Shown here: piece by piece, positions 6,100 through 8,231 of the stretch
How the letters are laid out: each line of letters opens with the position of its first letter
Position numbering within the stretch: position 1 is the stretch's first letter
Assembly: GCA_946402475.1 (NCBI GenBank)
Contig: CAMIWP010000037.1
Coordinates: forward strand, 1-8,231
Direction of reading: 5' to 3'
From: an uncultured Selenomonadaceae bacterium
Lineage (GTDB): Bacteria > Bacillota_C > Negativicutes > Selenomonadales > Selenomonadaceae
Length of the DNA stretch: 8,231 bases
Program-made: the position numbers and the translations under genes
Notes under the pieces: generated by a model
The model's database searches: none
The model's input: only the letters and a program-made list of their open reading frames with translations
Told to the model about the DNA's origin: nothing

Positions 6100-6663
6100 T
6101 TAAAACTTCAGATATTCTCTTAATCTTGCGAAATCAATAAAGGTATTCTCCTTTTCGTGGATCTCCAAATAATGCTGGTGTTGCTCCTCTGCCGACTGAA
6201 ATGTCTTCAATGGTTTCGCCATGCAGAAGCAATGTCGCGCCAGCTTTGGATCACTGTTCGGATCGTTCACGGTAATGCCGATGCAGGATACCGCCGGCGG
6301 TTTTCCCCTGTTCGCAATGAAATTCAAATGCAGTTCTACTTGCGGCTCATCTTCCGCATCCGTATAAAAGACACCCGCGCGGTACATTTCGCCGCGTGCC
6401 TTCCCCTGTCCGTCCGGGACATAGGGATTCACCACCGCAAAGAACACATCCATGAGTTTGGAGAGGTCTGTCTTCTTGGGGTTGAATACCACTTCAACGC
6501 CCATATACGCTTTGATGTTGCCGCTCGAAACACTGTCGTAATCCGCATCCTTCCCGGCATTGATATAACCCGTCTGCGTGTCCGTCACTCCCGGCAAGGT
6601 GCGAAAGACTTCCTGCAGTTCATGGAAATCCCCGCCGGAAAAATAGATTTTTTTCGTATACAT
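6100..6663 (-). CDS. MsrA-fold protein lacking the catalytic residues (possible pseudoenzyme)
   Basis: The 187-residue protein follows the layout of peptide-methionine (S)-S-oxide reductase: an N-terminal FxGG-x-F segment, LPGV...TGY, a YDSVSSG loop, VVFNPKKTD, GEMYRAGVFY and a C-terminal HQHYLEIH. The MsrA nucleophile in GGCFW is replaced, giving GGDFHE with Asp12, encoded by GAT and not by a selenocysteine TGA. By hand alignment the catalytic acids of E. coli MsrA (Glu94 and Asp129) correspond to Met54 and Ala89; only the tyrosine (Tyr94 here) remains. Cysteines occur only at 127, 145 and 147 (a CxC). Ordinary MsrA activity is therefore unlikely. The fold assignment is firm and the function unknown. 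The ATG at 6663 has AGGA about 8 bases upstream and starts 9 bases after the meaB stop, which suggests translational coupling. The frame is intact, so it is not a decaying gene. Confidence 0.8.
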   Translation of the reverse strand: MYTKKIYFSGGDFHELQEVFRTLPGVTDTQTGYINAGKDADYDSVSSGNIKAYMGVEVVFNPKKTDLSKLMDVFFAVVNPYVPDGQGKARGEMYRAGVFYTDAEDEPQVELHLNFIANRGKPPAVSCIGITVNDPNSDPKLARHCFCMAKPLKTFQSAEEQHQHYLEIHEKENTFIDFARLREYLKF

Positions 6664-6672
6664 GGCATTTCC

Positions 6673-7860
6673 TCACTCTCGTTCGGGATGGAAAAGATCC
6701 ACCTGCCGCATGGCCGCCCGCTTTACATCAAACAAATGGATGAGTTCCGCCACCGCCTGTGTGGGGGAAATCGTCCCATGGAGCACGGCCTTCCGGATCT
6801 CCGGCATGCGCCCTGTGACTACGGCATCCTCAAAGAAGAGATTGTGCAGATGCTCGTCGATCATGCTGTGCATCCAATCGAGGAGCTGCCCCTCCCGACG
6901 CTTTTGCCAAACACCGCTTTCCGTCGTCATTTTCTGGAAGGCCCGGATGACCTGCCAAAGCTCTTTTAGCCCTGTTTTTTCCAAGGCAGAGCAAAGGTAG
7001 GCATGCGTAGCCCAACCGGGAGTCGCGGGACGGATGTACTCGATCATGCGCTCGTATTCACCTCTGGCTACCTTGGCTTTCACGAGATTATCCCCATCGG
7101 CCTTGTTGATGACAATGGCGTCGGCCAACTCCATGATGCCCTTTTTGATTCCCTGCAGATCATCTCCGGCTCCCGTGAGAACGATCAGCAGGAAAAAATC
7201 GACCATGGAGCGCACTGTTGTTTCCGACTGTCCGACGCCTACCGTCTCGATGATGATGACATCATAGCCTGCTGCCTCGCACATGAGCATGGTTTCGCGG
7301 CTCTTCCTTGCCACCCCGCCCAAGGTGCCTCCCGCAGGAGAAGGCCGGATAAACGCTTCCGGACGACGGGAAAGGGTTCCCATACGGGTCTTGTCCCCAA
7401 GAATGGAACCCTTGGTGACGGAACTGGTGGGATCGACGGTGAGAACAGCCACCCTATGCCCCTCATCGCAAAGCATATTGCCGAAGGCCTCGATCGTAGT
7501 GCTCTTTCCGGCACCCGGCACACCGGTAAAGCCGATGCGAAGCGCTTTGCCCGTGCGGGGGAGCAGCCTTTGCAAGACCCGTTGCGCTTTGGCAAAATGG
7601 CGGGGGCTGTTGCTCTCAATGAGAGTGATGGCGCGGGAAAGCGTCATGCGATCTCCCCTCGACACACCCTCTACATAGTCGTCTTCGGAGAGGATCATGC
7701 GGCGCTTAGGCTTTATCTTGCCGCTTTCGATGGCCGGATTGATGTTTCCCACCGTGGTATCCTTGATGCCGTCAATACCGCTCATGACAGAACAGGCAAA
7801 TTTTTCATTTGGTTCCTCCGGCACCCAGCTGGGCTTTGAAGTTGTGTATTTCTGTTCCAT
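6673..7860 (-). CDS. meaB: MeaB/ArgK-type G3E GTPase, chaperone of methylmalonyl-CoA mutase
   Basis: MeaB uses GTP to gate loading of adenosylcobalamin into methylmalonyl-CoA mutase and protects the enzyme from inactivation. The 395-residue product has the P-loop GVPGAGKST (residues 113-121), VDPTSS (142-147), the switch ETVGVGQSE (205-213) and the base-recognition motif NKAD (252-255). A C-terminal helical arm probably serves dimerisation. It is longer than typical MeaB (about 330) because of some 55 extra N-terminal residues before the conserved helix RGDRMTLSRAITLIES. The ATG at 7860 is supported by AGGAGG four bases upstream, while the internal Met55, where family similarity begins, has no ribosome binding site. 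So the extension is probably real. It lies 69 bases after the mutase gene, with a hairpin between them, and 9 bases before the MsrA-like gene. This pairing with the mutase settles the function over an amino-acid transport role once assigned to ArgK. Confidence 0.94.
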   Translation of the reverse strand: MEQKYTTSKPSWVPEEPNEKFACSVMSGIDGIKDTTVGNINPAIESGKIKPKRRMILSEDDYVEGVSRGDRMTLSRAITLIESNSPRHFAKAQRVLQRLLPRTGKALRIGFTGVPGAGKSTTIEAFGNMLCDEGHRVAVLTVDPTSSVTKGSILGDKTRMGTLSRRPEAFIRPSPAGGTLGGVARKSRETMLMCEAAGYDVIIIETVGVGQSETTVRSMVDFFLLIVLTGAGDDLQGIKKGIMELADAIVINKADGDNLVKAKVARGEYERMIEYIRPATPGWATHAYLCSALEKTGLKELWQVIRAFQKMTTESGVWQKRREGQLLDWMHSMIDEHLHNLFFEDAVVTGRMPEIRKAVLHGTISPTQAVAELIHLFDVKRAAMRQVDLFHPERE

Positions 7861-7880
7861 GGCGCCTCCTCAATTTCAAA

Positions 7881-7913
7881 CAAGCCTTCCCGTTGCACAG
7901 CAGGGAAGGCTTG
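7881..7913. terminator. Hairpin in the mutase-meaB gap
   Basis: CAAGCCTTCCC (7881-7891) and GGGAAGGCTTG (7903-7913) form a perfect 11-bp stem with an 11-base loop. On the transcribed (minus) strand it is followed by TTTG rather than a proper U-tract. It may be a leaky terminator or an RNA-stabilising structure that sets the mutase:MeaB ratio. The core stem is the same as in the upp-ychF hairpin. Confidence 0.6.
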
Positions 7914-7929
7914 CTCTTCGTTACGCAGA

Positions 7930-8231
7930 CTATTCTTCTGCCAGTTCTTCCTTGGCACGATCCATGAGAAGCGTCAGGAGCTTGATGCCCGCTTCGGGGA
8001 TATTCGTTCCCGGCGCAAAAATAGCCACGGCGCCATGCTGATAGAGATTGTCATAGTCCTGCACGGGGATAACACCGCCGATGCAGACCATGATGTCCTC
8101 GCGTCCCAGTTTCTTCAATTCATCGACGAGCTGCGGCAGGAGCGTATTGTGTCCGGCGGCAAGGGAGCTGAAGCCCACCATGTGCACATCGTTGTCCACG
8201 GCATCCTGTGCGGTTTCTTCCGGCGTCTGGA
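7930..8231 (-). CDS. mutB: Methylmalonyl-CoA mutase, C-terminal B12-binding domain (partial)
   Basis: Only the last 100 codons are present; the frame is open to the window end, so the start lies outside. The visible QTPEEATQ, VDNDVHMVGFSSLAAGH, LKKLGREDIMVCIGGVIP, QDYDNLYQHG and FAPGTNIPEA segments match the end of the cobalamin-binding Rossmann domain of methylmalonyl-CoA mutase, which interconverts succinyl-CoA and (R)-methylmalonyl-CoA. In propionate-forming anaerobes this carries succinate towards propionate. The DxHxxG cobalamin-ligand motif would lie upstream, beyond the window. Related mutases (isobutyryl- or ethylmalonyl-CoA mutase) share this domain and cannot be excluded from the fragment, but the following meaB favours methylmalonyl-CoA mutase. 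The protein ends KEELAEE, with a TAG stop at 7930. Confidence 0.9.
   Translation of the reverse strand, partial: QTPEETAQDAVDNDVHMVGFSSLAAGHNTLLPQLVDELKKLGREDIMVCIGGVIPVQDYDNLYQHGAVAIFAPGTNIPEAGIKLLTLLMDRAKEELAEE

Noticed and set aside
5839..6123. 94-codon plus-strand frame over the DnaA-domain-like gene
   Set aside because: It has no good ribosome binding site and no recognisable features. The minus-strand frame has a well-placed site, a fixed start and a domain match.
6622..6636. Possible selenocysteine in the MsrA-like active site
   Set aside because: The codon at the nucleophile position is GAT (Asp), not TGA, so no selenocysteine is encoded.

Overview
The window looks like chromosomal DNA of a propionate-forming anaerobe of the Firmicutes, probably a member of the Negativicutes (Selenomonas/Veillonella-like). 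This is inferred from the high-GC coding DNA with strong AGGAGG-type ribosome binding sites, a methylmalonyl-CoA mutase/MeaB pair, [NiFe]-hydrogenase maturation genes and ordinary Firmicutes-like housekeeping proteins. No species can be named from the sequence alone. There are nine protein genes, two of them cut by the window ends. I saw no rRNA, tRNA, CRISPR array, transposase or integrase.

Layout. Positions 1-1632 (minus) hold hypD followed by the N-terminal half of hypE, which make the Fe(CN)2CO group of [NiFe] hydrogenases. A 320-bp divergent intergenic region (1633-1952) separates them from a plus-strand housekeeping run: rpiB (pentose phosphate isomerase), glyA (serine hydroxymethyltransferase), upp (uracil salvage) and ychF (OLA1-type NTPase). 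Hairpins lie after glyA and after upp. A 46-48 bp element containing a palindrome is present twice, just before rpiB and just before upp. The palindrome differs between copies by a symmetric, pairing-preserving change, so it looks like a shared operator or RNA hairpin.

Positions 5709-8231 (minus, convergent with ychF) hold the C-terminal B12-binding end of methylmalonyl-CoA mutase, then meaB (its GTPase chaperone), then two unusual small genes: an MsrA-fold protein that has lost the catalytic cysteine and both catalytic acids, and a 120-residue protein whose C-terminal half resembles the N-terminal domain (domain I) of the replication initiator DnaA. The last part is clearly AT-richer than the rest.

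Functionally, the mutase and MeaB serve the succinate/propionate pathway, and hypDE serve hydrogen metabolism. rpiB, glyA and upp all feed nucleotide and one-carbon metabolism: ribose-5-phosphate is the precursor of PRPP, GlyA makes C1-folate, and Upp uses PRPP with uracil. That makes a shared regulatory element on rpiB and upp plausible. The parts most worth a second look are the duplicated palindromic element, the catalytically dead MsrA-like protein and the stand-alone DnaA-domain-I-like protein.
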